Positions 16,156 to 26,525 of a stretch of DNA of 47,625 nt are shown piece after piece. The stretch is taken from positions 1 to 47,625 of IMG/VR virus record IMGVR_UViG_3300025000_000028; one strand, 5' to 3'. Made by a program: the position numbers and the translations under genes. Position 1 is the first letter of the stretch. Each line of letters opens with the position of its first letter. A model generated the notes under the pieces. The model did no database searches. It saw only the letters and a list, made by a program, of their open reading frames with translations, and was not told the origin of the DNA. Origin of the DNA: a virus.

Positions 16156-16183
16156 CTTATAATAATTTTTTATAGGAAAGCAA
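16156..16183 (-). promoter_or_regulatory. Phage promoter P5
   Basis: -35 TTGCTT (16178-16183), spacer 16, -10 TATAAG (16156-16161), A7 tract upstream. Drives the candidate ncRNA and, with read-through, the DUF6291-like gene. Confidence 0.8.
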
Positions 16184-16189
16184 ATTTTT

Positions 16190-16399
16190 TTATAAATAAC
16201 TTTCCATATTCTCTTGAAACTTCCTTTTTAAGGCATTTCTTTTCCCATTTTCATAAGCTTTTATACAGGGGTGATATTCGTGTAATTTTACCTTTATATT
16301 TTTAGACTGTCGTAGAAAAGCTATCTTCCGATAGATATATCAGAAGTCTCTTGGGTGTCTTTCCTGTGATAGGTCTATCTCAAATACTATAGCTTTCAT
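16190..16399 (-). CDS. Small basic protein, 69 aa
   Basis: ATG 16397-16399 to TAA 16190-16192. Starts within the last codons of the peptidase gene. Basic, mixed alpha/beta (AIVFEIDLSQERHPRDFGYIY). Last gene of the lysis cassette. No family recognised. Confidence 0.55.
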
Positions 16400-17178
16400 A
16401 TCTTATTTTCGATTAGAGTGATTAAAGCTCACATCATTGTCATAACCTCTCATCTTGTAGCTGGCTTATCTTGGTTCTTACCACTGGTTATTCAGCTGTC
16501 GATAGCCTTCTGTATATTCTTTTGCATAATATTCTGTTTAAAAAGTAATATTCTGTCAGTATCTTCAAAGTCTGAAATAGCATATCTTGTAAATAGTGTA
16601 TTGACAAGATTGTAAGGTATTTCAAAAACACCATTATTTTCCCCGTAGGAGTTGATTGCTATAAATCAGGTTAGATTGTACCCAATTATACAGAAAGCGT
16701 GTCCTAGGGTTCTTTTATCAGTTCTTAATCTGTATATATGATTGTTCTTTACATATGTCCAATCTCAATTCTGACTTCCTGTGAATATAAATCTTCCTGA
16801 ATCTATGGCTGATTTCATAGCTTCGATAGTCCACGTTCTGGAATATCAACTTATCAACCCTTGTTCTAGGAATTGGTCTAACGAGGATTGTAGGGTTGCT
16901 CAGGTTGTCTTAGCAGAAGAAACTATCTTACAGTATTCTAGCCAAAGCCTTTTAGCCATTCAATCATCTTGCTCTCATTGAGCTAATAGGTTGTTTCAGT
17001 TGGTTATATGTGCCATTCATTGACGTGTACAGCTATAAAACATAGCATCGTCAGATGATTGGTCTTGTATATTAAGTTCCTTGATTGGGAACTCCTTTAT
17101 GATATCATTGATAAGTCAGAATATTTCTTGATAATCAAAATCAGTCAGACGTGGTTTATCAAAGCAAGCATTTTTCAT
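16387..17178 (-). CDS. Papain-like cysteine peptidase, candidate lysis enzyme, 263 aa
   Basis: ATG 17176-17178 to TAG 16387-16389. A papain-type triad is visible: Cys50 in FYSCTRQGMAH, His160 in LGHAFCIIGYN and Asn176 in IAINSYGE, in the C-H-N order and spacing of C1-family enzymes (NSYG for the usual NSWG). The C-terminal region has an ATRGEVMTMMGALITLI stretch that resembles SLH or anchor-type repeats. It follows holin-like genes and is the only enzyme in the cassette, so it may act as endolysin by cutting wall peptides or a surface protein layer. The alternative is processing of virion proteins. Confidence 0.75.
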
Positions 17179-17375
17179 TATATTTTAAGTAAGATTTTAC
17201 ATATAGCCGTCTTCACTTTTGAGTGAAGCTTAAGATATTCCTCATCTCTCTCATCCATAGTCATAAGTCATTGCCTAACGTCTGCATTGAAAGCATCTCT
17301 CTCAAGATTAGCAAAGTAGGTAATGTTCTGTATCTTCTCTTTCTCTCCTTTTGGGAGATGGTCATATAATGCCAT
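17178..17375 (-). CDS. Hypothetical protein, 65 aa
   Basis: ATG 17373-17375 to TAA 17178-17180; the stop overlaps the peptidase start by one base. Charged and helical (GEKEKIQNITYFANLERD). No family recognised; it belongs to the lysis cassette by position. Confidence 0.55.
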
Positions 17376-17393
17376 ATATCTAATGATTAAGAA

Positions 17394-17513
17394 TTAAGCA
17401 ACTCTTTCCCAAGGTTTCACAGTTTCAGGTTTCTTTTTTGAGGTGTCTATCTTTAAGACTTTTTTAGGAGTTCTTATTAAGATATTCTTTGATAATCTTT
17501 TTAACGCCTTCAT
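17394..17513 (-). CDS. Small basic peptide, 39 aa
   Basis: ATG 17511-17513 to TAA 17394-17396. Very Lys-rich (KALKRLSKNILIRTPKKV). Overlaps the end of the 57-aa membrane protein. Function unknown; cationic peptides in lysis cassettes can be regulatory or membrane-active. Confidence 0.4.
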   Translation of the reverse strand: MKALKRLSKNILIRTPKKVLKIDTSKKKPETVKPWERVA

Positions 17514-17674
17514 ATTGTTGTTTGATTAGGGTCTGTCATAATATTATATATAACATCTATTTTACTAGTGTTAGATTGAGTTTCTTTATAGTGAAGATAA
17601 TTTACAATAAGAAGACCTGTAATTATTCATCACATTACTCAGATGGTAACGGATACGTAGAAATTATCTTTCAT
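17501..17674 (-). CDS. Small membrane protein, 57 aa
   Basis: ATG 17672-17674 to TAA 17501-17503. One transmembrane helix (VTIGVMGGIITGLLIVNYL, four of its glycines from UGA/GGN) followed by a short polar tail. Probably a holin partner or spanin-like component of the lysis cassette. Confidence 0.6.
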
Positions 17675-17967
17675 TATCAGAAATATTTATTAATAATATA
17701 TCCTATAACAGTAAATGCTAAGGATAGGAATCAGGAAGTATAAGCAACCTTACTGTTTATGGTTTCCCTGAAAGTCTCAAAATCTTTCTTATCTGCAAAA
17801 ATCTGTGGAGAAGTAAGCATAAAGATATTTATCTTTTCCATAAATACCTCTATCTTCTGTAAAGATGCTTTCATCTCCTGTATATCTTTTGCCATAGATT
17901 GATTGTCTTTGTTAATAGCTATAAATTCTCATTCCTTAAAGCAAGGAGGGCAGGAGTTCTTAGTCAT
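17674..17967 (-). CDS. Haemolysin XhlA-like lysis accessory, 97 aa
   Basis: ATG 17965-17967 to TAA 17674-17676. N-terminal CPPC pair, a coiled coil (AKDIQEMKASLQKIEVFMEK) and a C-terminal membrane helix (GFLSLAFTVIGYIINKYFG). This coiled-coil-plus-TM plan is that of XhlA-type proteins that work with holins. Family call is by architecture only. Confidence 0.6.
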
Positions 17968-17969
17968 AA

Positions 17970-18188
17970 TTATTTTATTATTTTATTAATTAGTTTCTCT
18001 ATCAGCTTATGTTCTTGGATGTACTTCACGACTGTTGTCATCGTAGCAATCAGAACTCACAAAAAAAGAGAAGCTAAGGTTTTTGTGCTTAGTTCTCCCA
18101 TGTATTGTAGTTGTAAAATAAGAGTGGAAATGAAAGTAGTCAGAAATAATCTAACTATTGATATTATGTATCTCTTTCATTTGCTCAT
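17970..18188 (-). CDS. Holin-like protein, 72 aa
   Basis: ATG 18186-18188 to TAA 17970-17972. Two hydrophobic helices (about residues 7-25, IISIVRLFLTTFISTLIL, and 37-57, LASLFLGVLIATMTTVVKYI) joined by a short polar loop, with a positively charged C-terminal tail, as in class II/III holins. First gene after promoter P7 and head of the lysis cassette. Confidence 0.7.
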
Positions 18189-18212
18189 ACTTCTAGTTTA
18201 AGTTATATTTAA

Positions 18213-18240
18213 CTTATACGGTTTTTTTATGCAAAATCAA
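18213..18240 (-). promoter_or_regulatory. Phage promoter P7 (lysis)
   Basis: -35 TTGATT (18235-18240), spacer 16, -10 TATAAG (18213-18218). The -35 deviates from TTGCTT. Immediately upstream of the holin-like gene. Confidence 0.65.
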
Positions 18241-18241
18241 G

Positions 18242-18580
18242 CTAATTATATTTAAAATATCTGTATCAGAATAGCCTTACAGCATTATAATACAAATATG
18301 ATAAAAGTACATAGTATACTCGTCTTATTCAGTCTAGCTTCTGGCAGTCTATAAGCATATATTTCAGGAATCATTCATCAGCTATTTTCCTATCAGCTTC
18401 TGTTCATCATTTAAAGTAATTATAATCATGAATCTCGGCTGATGCTTCATCCATTGCAGGAGTCAACCATTTTAGGATAGTATGTAGAATAGGGGAGTTA
18501 CGAGGTCAGAATCAATTGATAATCCCTTTTTGTTTTAGATCAAGAATCTCAATGTCCGTAAGCTCCCAGTATTCTTTCAT
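18242..18580 (-). CDS. DUF1353-like phage protein, 112 aa
   Basis: ATG 18578-18580 to TAG 18242-18244. Block LTPAMDEASAEIHDYNYF, then a helix TEADRKIADEGFLKYML and a C-terminal VRLFGYRYF fit the DUF1353 pattern of small tail/lysis-region proteins (HD...Y, R-AD). Function of the family is unknown. It overlaps the upstream gene by one base. Confidence 0.65.
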
Positions 18581-19071
18581 TACCGAATATCAATAACTAC
18601 CTGTGGTATCACTCATTCCATTCAAGGCATTACACTTGTATTTTCTGGACTAACCTCAAACAGGTTAGATTCTAACTCTTCTAATGTAGTGTATGTTCTA
18701 ATGAAAGAAGCAAGGGTTTCCTTAGTTTCCATAACCACTTTGAATCAAGAATCATTTGCTATCATCGCCTCAACATAAGCTAGGTCTTTTCAATAGAATG
18801 CAAGAGCATCTTCATTCACTTCTAGCTTAGCTATCAAAGCACCTGAGATGGTATCTTCTGGGGTGGAGGCTCAAACAGAACGTAGAGCAGGAATAAGTCA
18901 AGGTATCTCGCTCCATTTCTTGTATTTAGAAGTGGGTATCAGCTCACAAGTCATATTGATTATACCTTGCAGCTCTGGATAAATCTCGAATAGGCTCATA
19001 TTAGGATGAAGCCTGCACCCTCAGGCTAGAGAATTCGGCATTATTCGGTATGAGAAATATATAGTTTTCAT
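18580..19071 (-). CDS. Hypothetical phage protein, 163 aa
   Basis: ATG 19069-19071 to TAA 18580-18582. Opens KTIYFSYRIMPNSLAGGCRL; contains KYKKWSEIPGLIPALRSVGA and a C-terminal acidic part (TLEELESNLFEV). No family recognised. It lies between the receptor-binding protein and the DUF1353-like gene, so a tail-tip or assembly role is plausible. Confidence 0.6.
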
Positions 19072-19090
19072 AGGGGATTTTTGTTAAGAA

Positions 19091-21103
19091 TTATTTAATA
19101 AAGGTTGCGTTATATAGTTGTTGGATTTCTAGGTCGGATAATGCTCTGTCATATAACTTAGTATCAAATATATTTCAATTATGATAATTATAATTTCAAG
19201 GAAAATCTCGTCTTCATATATTTAATAATTGTGTAACATTTTTTGCAGGTCAAGTTGTAGCTACACTTCAAATTAAAACTCAATTATGGTATATTTTCAT
19301 ACTTCAATTATCCCAAACAAATACTGCAAACATTACTTTTCAACTTTGAATTACAGCAGGTGTTGGATATAAATCGTATAGAGTTCAACTACTATTCCAT
19401 CATACTGCATAGTACCTACTAATAGAAGCATTAGGATTAAATATTAAACTACGATTAGTTCAATCATCTCGTCAAATAGTAATACTGTCATTTGTAATAG
19501 TGTACCATTGTGCAAAAGTATAATAGTTTGGAGTTGATATATTTACTGTTAAATATTGACTACTAGTAGATACATAATTTAACCCCTTCTCTCCTATTCT
19601 CCTACTAATAGTAGGTCAATTAACTAGAGTCGCATTATTTCCATTCCCACTCAAATCTTTACCTTGTTCATTAAGCCACATAACTAATCCATTTTGTAAT
19701 GATTTAGGTAGGTTGGATTTCCAAGGGAGTAGGTTGGGAGTTGTTGAGGATAGTTGGTATAGGAGTTTAATTTCCTCTGGGGTTTTAGCTTTGTTAAAGA
19801 TTTGTACATCATCTATTTGTCAATTATGGAATTGTCTTGATGTTGTATAATATCTAGCTCATATTTGTAATGGTGTAGTGCCAGTATTAGTGCTAGGAGT
19901 CGTTCAAGATGTAGAAGCAACCTCAACTCAATTAACATATAGTTTCAAACTATTTCAAGTGTGTACTCATACAACGTAATACCAATCGGTAGATGTCGGA
20001 GAATTTGGTCATCAGAAGGCAGTATCAATAGTCGAAGGTACTCAAGTTCAAGTTCATCAATTTATATAAAAATTAAATCAAGTAGTTCAAGCGGTAGCTC
20101 CTTTATGATAGGCTAGATAATATGCTCTTTCAGATACATTTCAGTCTTTCGCTACAAGCACAGCATCTTCATAAGTGGCTATTCAAGATGTATCTACAGT
20201 ACACCAACAAGCGATTGTATATCAACTAGCTAATTGGAATACAGAAGAACTACCACAATCGATATATTGAGAAGAATTTTTTACAAAATTATAGGCATTA
20301 TCAGCTATCCCAAATCTATCTGTTGTAAGAGTAGCACCTGTAACAGTACCATTATTTCCTCCTATTACATCTTGTGCATCTCATTGGAAATCATATTGTG
20401 CTACAAGTCCGTCAAACAAAGACCCATATCATTGTCAAGAGAGTTGTCTTAGTCCTTCTTGGTAGAGAGTTTGGATTTCTTGGGAGGAATATATATGCAT
20501 ATCATATCTTATAGTCTGTAATTTTCAATTGAAATAATTACCTCATCAAGCATATCAAATGTTAAATTCATTAGTTCATCAACTTCAATTTCAAGTAACA
20601 GTTCATTGAGCAACCTGTATTCAATTAACAAAAAGAGTTGATACTGAATTAGAACGAGTTATAACTAAATGATACCATACTCAAGCAGAAAAACTATGAT
20701 TATAAGATGGTGCGAATGCTACTCAAGATTTTCATTTTCAGTAATATAATATAGGAGTTCATCAACTATTTGATAACAATACCTCAAAGTCTGTAGAAGT
20801 TGTAGCCTCTTTAATTAATGTAATATAATTATATGTTCAAGAACTTGGAAGTGACGCGGCATTGAACCATAAACTCATACTAGAATCTCAAGTAGAAGTT
20901 AATCACATATTTGAGCCTATTGTAACAAAACTACTGCTTCCATTAAAAACCCCACACTGACTCTGCATTCATCTATCGGTAGAATCAAATGTAAGGTTGG
21001 TTGCGGTTCCATCATTTCAACTTCAACTAGAATCGAGACTCGAACCATCAAGTAACCATTCACCAACAAGTCATTGTCTATTGATCGTTTTTACTTTTGC
21101 CAT
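19091..21103 (-). CDS. LamG/concanavalin-like receptor-binding protein, 670 aa
   Basis: ATG 21101-21103 to TAA 19091-19093. Three LamG-like beta-sandwich modules can be followed, for example DNAYNFVKNSSQYIDCGSSS, WYYVVGVHTGNSLKLYVNG, RQFHNGQIDDVQIFNKAKT, and a last one ending ALSDLEIQQLY. Such domains bind surface glycans and commonly form tail spikes or fibres. I count about 56 UGA glycines against about two dozen GGN, by far the highest UGA load in the genome. The start follows 15 bases after the stop of the tail-fibre gene. Likely determinant of host adsorption. Confidence 0.85.
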
Positions 21104-21118
21104 TTGTTTTTAAATTAA

Positions 21119-21817
21119 TTAATGTCATCTTACTATTACTTTTGCATTCATAAGTGGGGTGGTACTTCAAGCTGTTACTAGATAAGCAACAAGATAGTCT
21201 CAATCAGCTAATGCGGAGGATGTAAAGGAATTAGTACTCACCTTTATTTTTAAGTTGGTTAATTCATCTGTAGTTGCTATTGTAAGTACAGAAGATAGGA
21301 TGGAGCTTCATGTTAGATATGAGTTCTTTCTAAGTTCTAGGGTTGCATTAGCTCATACGGGTATTGCGTCTGATATAAGAACCACCTCATCAAGTGTTCT
21401 GGCTTCTGCAAAGTCTTGAACTCATAATATCTGTCAGTCGAAGTTCTGTCATTGGGTGTCTTGGAGGGTGAATTCAAAGAATCATCCAGAACTAGGAGTT
21501 TCCCAGGTAAGGTCTCAATCTGCATCACTTGTGGCAATTTTTCAAGCTCAAGCTCATGTTGTTATCTTTATTGCGGGAGTCGTTACAGTTCAAGTGAAAG
21601 TAGGAGAAGCAAGAGGGGCTAGTGTATTTAAATTGACATCGAATGAAGGCGCGGACGTGGCTCAATTACTCTGTAATAATTCTCAAGAATCTCATAAAGA
21701 TACTGCCGTGTATACTCAGGAATTATTCTTATATATTACCGAATTATTAGCTATTCAATCTAGTTCCTCTATTGTTTGTATCTCTGACAGAGTAAGCTCT
21801 GCATCTGTTCTTGCCAT
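21119..21817 (-). CDS. Tail fibre protein, 232 aa
   Basis: ATG 21815-21817 to TAA 21119-21121. Contains the phage-fibre repeat APLASPTFTGTVTTPAIKI and then GAGKIATSDADGDLTWE, hallmarks of trimeric tail fibres. The C-terminal domain is beta-rich (TLDEVVLISDAIPVGANATLE). Many glycines come from UGA. It adjoins the LamG protein and may be its attachment stalk. Confidence 0.8.
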
Positions 21818-21825
21818 AGTTTTGA

Positions 21826-22437
21826 TTATTTAATGGTAATTTGTCTACTTCATAATGTGTCTATCTCATAGTGTATTCAGAAGTCGAAGGCTCCTGCCTC
21901 TGCTCAGTAGGTATCGGCTACATCTGTTGGGTCTCTGAATAGTCTGAATACAAATCTGCTTCCTATATCCATTCAAGTTCCAGTGATAGCAGGGAATGAT
22001 GACCTCAATTCCTGTGCTACCACTCAAGAAGTAGCAGCAGTTACGGATATTGTAGTTGATGAGGTTATGGTTCATAGTCTATTTATCCAAGCATATTCTA
22101 ATTGCCACTTCACATTACCTGCTCAGGTAGTGGTAGGACACCAATGTATATGGGGGGTTATATCGCTTCATTGTTTGTAATCGTGGAGTATCTCTGTGCT
22201 TCAGTAGGCAGATACAGCTAACACACCAGCCCCATCAAAAGTCTTTATACTAAGGGCTGTTCAGGGAATTGTAAAGTTACCGAGTGCTGTTGCTCAGGGT
22301 ACAAGACTTCATAGTGATAGGTTTATATCCTGCCAGCAGGTGGCGTTTCAGACTGCGTGGTATGTTCCGTCTGCTTCAAATTCTGAATAGTTAGTCGGGA
22401 CTTGTCAGAATTTATTTCTTGCGTCAGCTCTTCACAT
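21826..22437 (-). CDS. Virion-associated beta-rich protein, 203 aa
   Basis: ATG 22435-22437 to TAA 21826-21828. Resembles phage structural proteins with a jelly-roll-like C-terminus: DITPHIHWCPTTTGAGNVKW, then SRFVFRLFRDPTDVADTYG and FDFGIHYEIDTLGS. 'HIHW...WQLEY' is a recurring pattern in tail/baseplate-associated proteins. Precise role unknown. Overlaps the coiled-coil gene downstream of the capsid block. Confidence 0.65.
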
Positions 22438-23032
22438 TTTCTTTTGCGGTTAGTTTTAAATATCTTTTTTCTTTCATATCAAGCTCTCATCTTAATTTAA
22501 TCAGACTTTGTTTCTCTTTCTGAATATCATCTAATATCTTAAGATTACTTGTTATATTCTTTTCAATTTCTACTTGCTCTTTATTTAATCATCTCATTAT
22601 CTCAACAGTCTGGCTTTGAATTTCCTGTGAATTCTTCTGTATTTCCTGATATTTTATCTCTCATAGTTTTATCTTATCTTCTAGTTCTTTGTTTTTACCC
22701 ATTAAATCATTGAATTTAGCGAGTTCAGCTTTCTTTGCTAGTATTTCTACCTCTATCTGTTTCAAGTGGTCTTCTTGCCTCTTATAATTGGAAAGGAATT
22801 CTGAATAGCTCTTTCAGTTGATTTTAGACAAAATTAAAGACTGTTCCTCTAGTAAGAATTTGACATCTCATAAAGTAACAGTCTCTAATGAAACTATTGT
22901 CTTCCCTAGCCTTTGGCTGGAAATCTCTTCTCTTATCTTATCTCTTTCTTTCAGTAATTCAATAACCTCACCTTTAATTGTATCCCTTTCAAAAGTTAAT
23001 CTGTTTATGTCTTGATTCAGAGGGATGAACAT
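22412..23032 (-). CDS. Coiled-coil protein, 206 aa
   Basis: ATG 23030-23032 to TAA 22412-22414. Almost entirely Glu/Lys/Gln/Ile-rich heptads (ERDTIKGEVIELLKERDKI, KELEDKIKLGEIKYQEI), so a long coiled coil. Sits between two structural genes. Could be a fibre shaft or assembly chaperone. Confidence 0.65.
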
Positions 23033-23033
23033 A

Positions 23034-23429
23034 TTATTGGTTATCAGTTAGTAATACTTGTGAAGTGATTGAACCAGCAGAACCTGAGATAAGTTTCATT
23101 CCTATCCAGTATTCTCCGTTAAGATTAAGCTCGAATTGTTTGCTTTCTACTCAAGAGAAGGTATATCCAGTCGTACCTGTTATAGGAGAACCGTCATTAA
23201 GGTCGATAGCCTGTACATATTGCCATCTGTTTGTAGTCGTTACGGCAGCATCGAAGTTAGGCTTGTCTTCTTGCTTAGATGCAACAAATTGTATCTTTTG
23301 ATCTGCACTTGTAGCAGATACCACATCGAAGATAGCATTCCTGAAATCCCTAGCCAATATAGTCTTTGCAGTTGCAGCAACAGTGCTTTGTGTTCATAGG
23401 TCGTATTTGACGACTTGTCTTAGTGCCAT
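23034..23429 (-). CDS. Small virion protein, 131 aa
   Basis: ATG 23427-23429 to TAA 23034-23036. Beta-rich with Ser/Thr/Gly (DVVSATSADQKIQFVASKQ; NDGSPITGTTGYTFSGVE; NGEYWIGMKLISGSAGSI). Likely a small head or tail decoration protein; no family recognised. Confidence 0.6.
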
Positions 23430-23458
23430 AATTAGGTTGTTAGATTATAATATCCGAC

Positions 23459-23496
23459 TTATCCTCGTGGAATAACACAATCATATACGAGGATAA
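23459..23496 (-). promoter_or_regulatory. 10-bp inverted repeat between virion genes
   Basis: TTATCCTCGT (23459-23468) and ACGAGGATAA (23487-23496) form a perfect stem with an 18-base loop in the gap between the beta-helix gene and the 131-aa gene. No T-run follows. A TATTATAAT lies 20 bases downstream and could be a -10. Processing hairpin or local regulatory site. Confidence 0.6.
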
Positions 23497-23534
23497 AGAA
23501 GATTTACAATTAAGTAAAATTTATTATTTATGTC

Positions 23535-24539
23535 CTAAGTAGCTTGTATTCAGATAGTAGCTGTTGCGACTCTTGCTGGTGTACAATTAAATATACCAGT
23601 TGCTGTTGCAATTTTTGTACATTCAGAAGCACAAGTATCACCAGTTAAGATAACTCTTGCGTTTGTAAGTGTAACTGAATCTATAGCTACTGCTGGAACT
23701 GCTCCCAGAACATTAGCTACGAATTGACAATCATGGAACTCCATACCCCTCTCAATATCTCCGTCTGCCACGATCTTTACCATTGATGTTGTTGTTCATC
23801 CAGCTTTCTTCCAGAACCTACATCCATCAAATAGGACATCTCTTGAAGTATTTACTGTTCAAACAACTGAACCATCAACTAATACTGCTGGTCTGATTTT
23901 ATCGCCATCAACTAAATCAGCCAATGAACCAAAAGTACAATTAACGAATTGAGGAGAATCTCAACCAAGTACTAATTCTGCAACTGTGTCAGAATCTAGG
24001 TTTGTTGAGTTGTAGAATTCACAGTTTTCGTAGTATGTGTATTCTCATCCTTCTCAAACTGTTCCGACTACTTGAGCATCTGTATTAGCATTAGTGAATT
24101 TAATTCCTCTGAAAGAACATCTAACTCCAGTAACTTTAATTATAAATGGGTCTGCTGTTGCAATTCCATCTGCATAATTAATTTTTGAACTTTGACCGTA
24201 TCTTCTTTTAACTCCAAGAAGAGAATCTAGTCCAATGAAATGTACTCTGTTATTAGAAACAGTTAACATTGATGTCAATTGGTGAGATGAATTACCATCT
24301 AAGATAATAACATCGTTATTGTTACTTTCAGTTGCAGCGTAAGCAGTAGCAAGACTTGTATGGAATCTTACTCTACCATCATAATCATTAGGGAACAAAT
24401 CTTGTATGTTCTGGTAGTTTCCTTCATCTACATCAGAAGAATTCATAACCACGAATACATTACCGAATGTTCATCCTACTGCTGTATGAATAGCAGAAAG
24501 CATAGCATTTCCGTATCCAGCGTTTTGATTTAATCACAT
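23535..24539 (-). CDS. Right-handed beta-helix virion protein, 334 aa
   Basis: ATG 24537-24539 to TAG 23535-23537. Repeated short strands with Asn/Cys turns (VHFIGLDSLLGVK, CSFRGIKFTNANT, YYENCEFYNSTNLD, PQFVNCTFGSLAD, VLFDGCRFWKKAG, MEFHDCQFVANV) are the pectate-lyase-like parallel beta-helix pattern. No lyase catalytic set is evident. It follows the major capsid gene by 71 bases, so a capsid-surface or decoration role is more likely than a tailspike enzyme. Confidence 0.75.
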
Positions 24540-24610
24540 AGTTTTAAAGTTAAATTATACCACCTCCAACCCCGACTTTATAAGTAAAGAAGAAAAACTA
24601 TTTTTTGTTA

Positions 24611-25624
24611 CTAAGAACCTAATCAAGTAGAGAACTTAATCCATCTAGCACCAGTAGTAGCGATACCATAAGCAGCCCTAGAAGCATAGTTCCAGTTCTC
24701 AGAAGAGAAGTCTTCACCATTGTTTCCGTCCATTGGAGTCTTAAGGTAAGGAGCTTCTGACATACCTAGATGCATCTGAGTATCTTTAGTAGATGCAATT
24801 CACCAGTATTTTCTTTTAGTAGTGTCGACTGCACCAGTTGCAGTAGTAGCTAATAGAGGAAGTTTTACTTTCTTCATTGTATTAGCATATACATTGAATG
24901 TTCCAGCATTTGCAGAAGAAATATCAGCGGTAGCTTTAAGTAGTTCATCTATCTGGTTGTTTGTATCTTCGTCATCAGTACAGATAATAGTATTGAAGTC
25001 CATAGATACCTTTTCTCCTAGGTTGTTGTAAGTTTCTTCAACAGTTAATCTCTTAGCAGCAGCTAGAGAACCTTTAGAGAATTGAGGATTACCTGGAACG
25101 ATGTTGTTGTAAGTAGTGGCTGAACCAGTAAGAGTATGTGCAGTATAGAATAGTGCAAATCCGTCTCAAACAGTAACATCAACTACATCACCTGAATTGT
25201 CAGTATAAGAAGTAGCGAATCCGAATGTGAACCTGTGGTTAAGGTCAAGCTCGATTTTAGAAGGACAAACTTCTGATAGGTCAGTAAGTCTTCTGATTAC
25301 CTCTGGGTATTTATTCTGTTTTCTTTCTTCAACAGTGATACCAACATCAAGACCGATACGTTTAATTTGCATCTGTTTCTCATATCCATATTGGATACGA
25401 GCTTGTTCTGCGTTAGCACCTTCATCCTTAGTAGTAGCATAAAGATTTCTGTCTGGTAGTTCAGAAAAATGTCTGAATTGTCCAGTTCATTCTGGAATTG
25501 CCATTTCATTGATAAGTCCTGATTTCCTTAGAACTTGAGGAACTTGCTCTAACCCTTTTTCAAACATTCTTGTAACCAAGTCTGTAAGCTGAGGAAGAGT
25601 GGCAGTATTTAATTGTGGAGCCAT
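24611..25624 (-). CDS. Major capsid protein, 337 aa
   Basis: ATG 25622-25624 to TAG 24611-24613. Location (scaffold, portal and terminase upstream), size and pattern fit an HK97-fold capsid protein: N-terminal helix LPQLTDLVTRMFEKGLEQVP, E-loop-like AIPEGTGQFRHFSELPDRNL, P-domain YEKQMQIKRIGLDVGITVEE, later SMDFNTIICTDDEDTNNQI. Only four UGA codons are used and most glycines are GGT/GGA, unlike other genes; highly expressed genes may avoid UGA. Confidence 0.85.
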
Positions 25625-25648
25625 TTTGCCGTTATTTAAGTGTTAAAA

Positions 25649-26137
25649 TTAAGCTGTTTCAGTAGAAGGTAGGTTAAAATTACATAGTCCTCTTGTAGAA
25701 GAGATGTAACCAGTAATTCTAGCACCTTTTCAAGCTGTATCAACAGCAAGAGATTTAGAGTCAGAGTGGATTTCAACTGTCTTGAAAACATCAGCAGCAG
25801 TAAAAGTACCTGCACCTACTGTAAAGTAAGCCTCAGCTAGTGGAGTCTTACGAACCCACACACTCTTTAGTTTACCTGCTGTTGCATAATCTGCATCAGT
25901 AGATACTATTGGTTCAGCTAAGATACCAACAAAGTCAGCACCAGTAACATTTTCAACCCCCATTAGTGTAACATTACCAGTAGTAGTGTTACTTGAGATT
26001 TCAATACCAATTGCAGCACCCTCAACCATAGCTGTTGACGCTTTGAAAGGAAATGATTTCATTTCCCATTTATCATCAGCAGGGAGGAAATTGCGGTTTT
26101 CGTTAGGCTTATTTAAGCCTGTAACTGCTTTTCACAT
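25649..26137 (-). CDS. Head decoration/minor capsid protein, 162 aa
   Basis: ATG 26135-26137 to TAA 25649-25651. Beta-rich Thr/Gly/Ala sequence (EISSNTTTGNVTLMGVENVT, AYFTVGAGTFTAADVFKTVE), as in capsid-stabilising proteins encoded just upstream of major capsid genes. Only two UGA codons, as in the capsid gene. Confidence 0.65.
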
Positions 26138-26149
26138 TTGGGTAAAAAG

Positions 26150-26518
26150 TTAAGAATTAAGAAAGTTTTTAGTATGAGATACTCTGATATTTCGGATTTG
26201 TTTATCTGTAATACCATCGAATTCATCTTGTAGTCACGCAGCCTTAGCCATCATTCTATCAGAATAAGCATCACAGCTCCACTTAACCTTTTGCATAATC
26301 AAGTTAACATCAAAGAATCTTATGTCGTGTTCTTCTAATACCTTTAGAATATCAGCAGCTACATTATCTACCGTTAGCATCTGTAAATCACTGTCCTCCA
26401 TAGCTTCATCGGAAGTTATATAAGTAAGTGCCTTTTCAGTATACTGGGTTTTACCTCCATCCACAAAGAAAACGAGTCCGTCTTCAATCTTTTCAATTTC
26501 TCTAGTTCCTATAAACAT
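26150..26518 (-). CDS. Hypothetical protein in capsid operon, 122 aa
   Basis: The start ATG 26516-26518 (MFIGTREIEKIEDG) fits better than ATG 26567-26569 because it follows the upstream stop. Ends TAA 26150-26152. Contains VFFVDGGKTQYTEKALTYIT and EHDIRFFDVNLIMQKVKW. No family recognised; head-assembly role by position. Confidence 0.6.
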
Positions 26519-26525
26519 TTTTGAT

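Noticed and set aside
21866-22075. Minus-strand 69-codon ORF, and similar ones at 21337-21537, 25297-25509 and 46748-46960
   Set aside because: Each lies in a wrong frame inside a longer gene that is supported by motifs or clear continuity under code 25.
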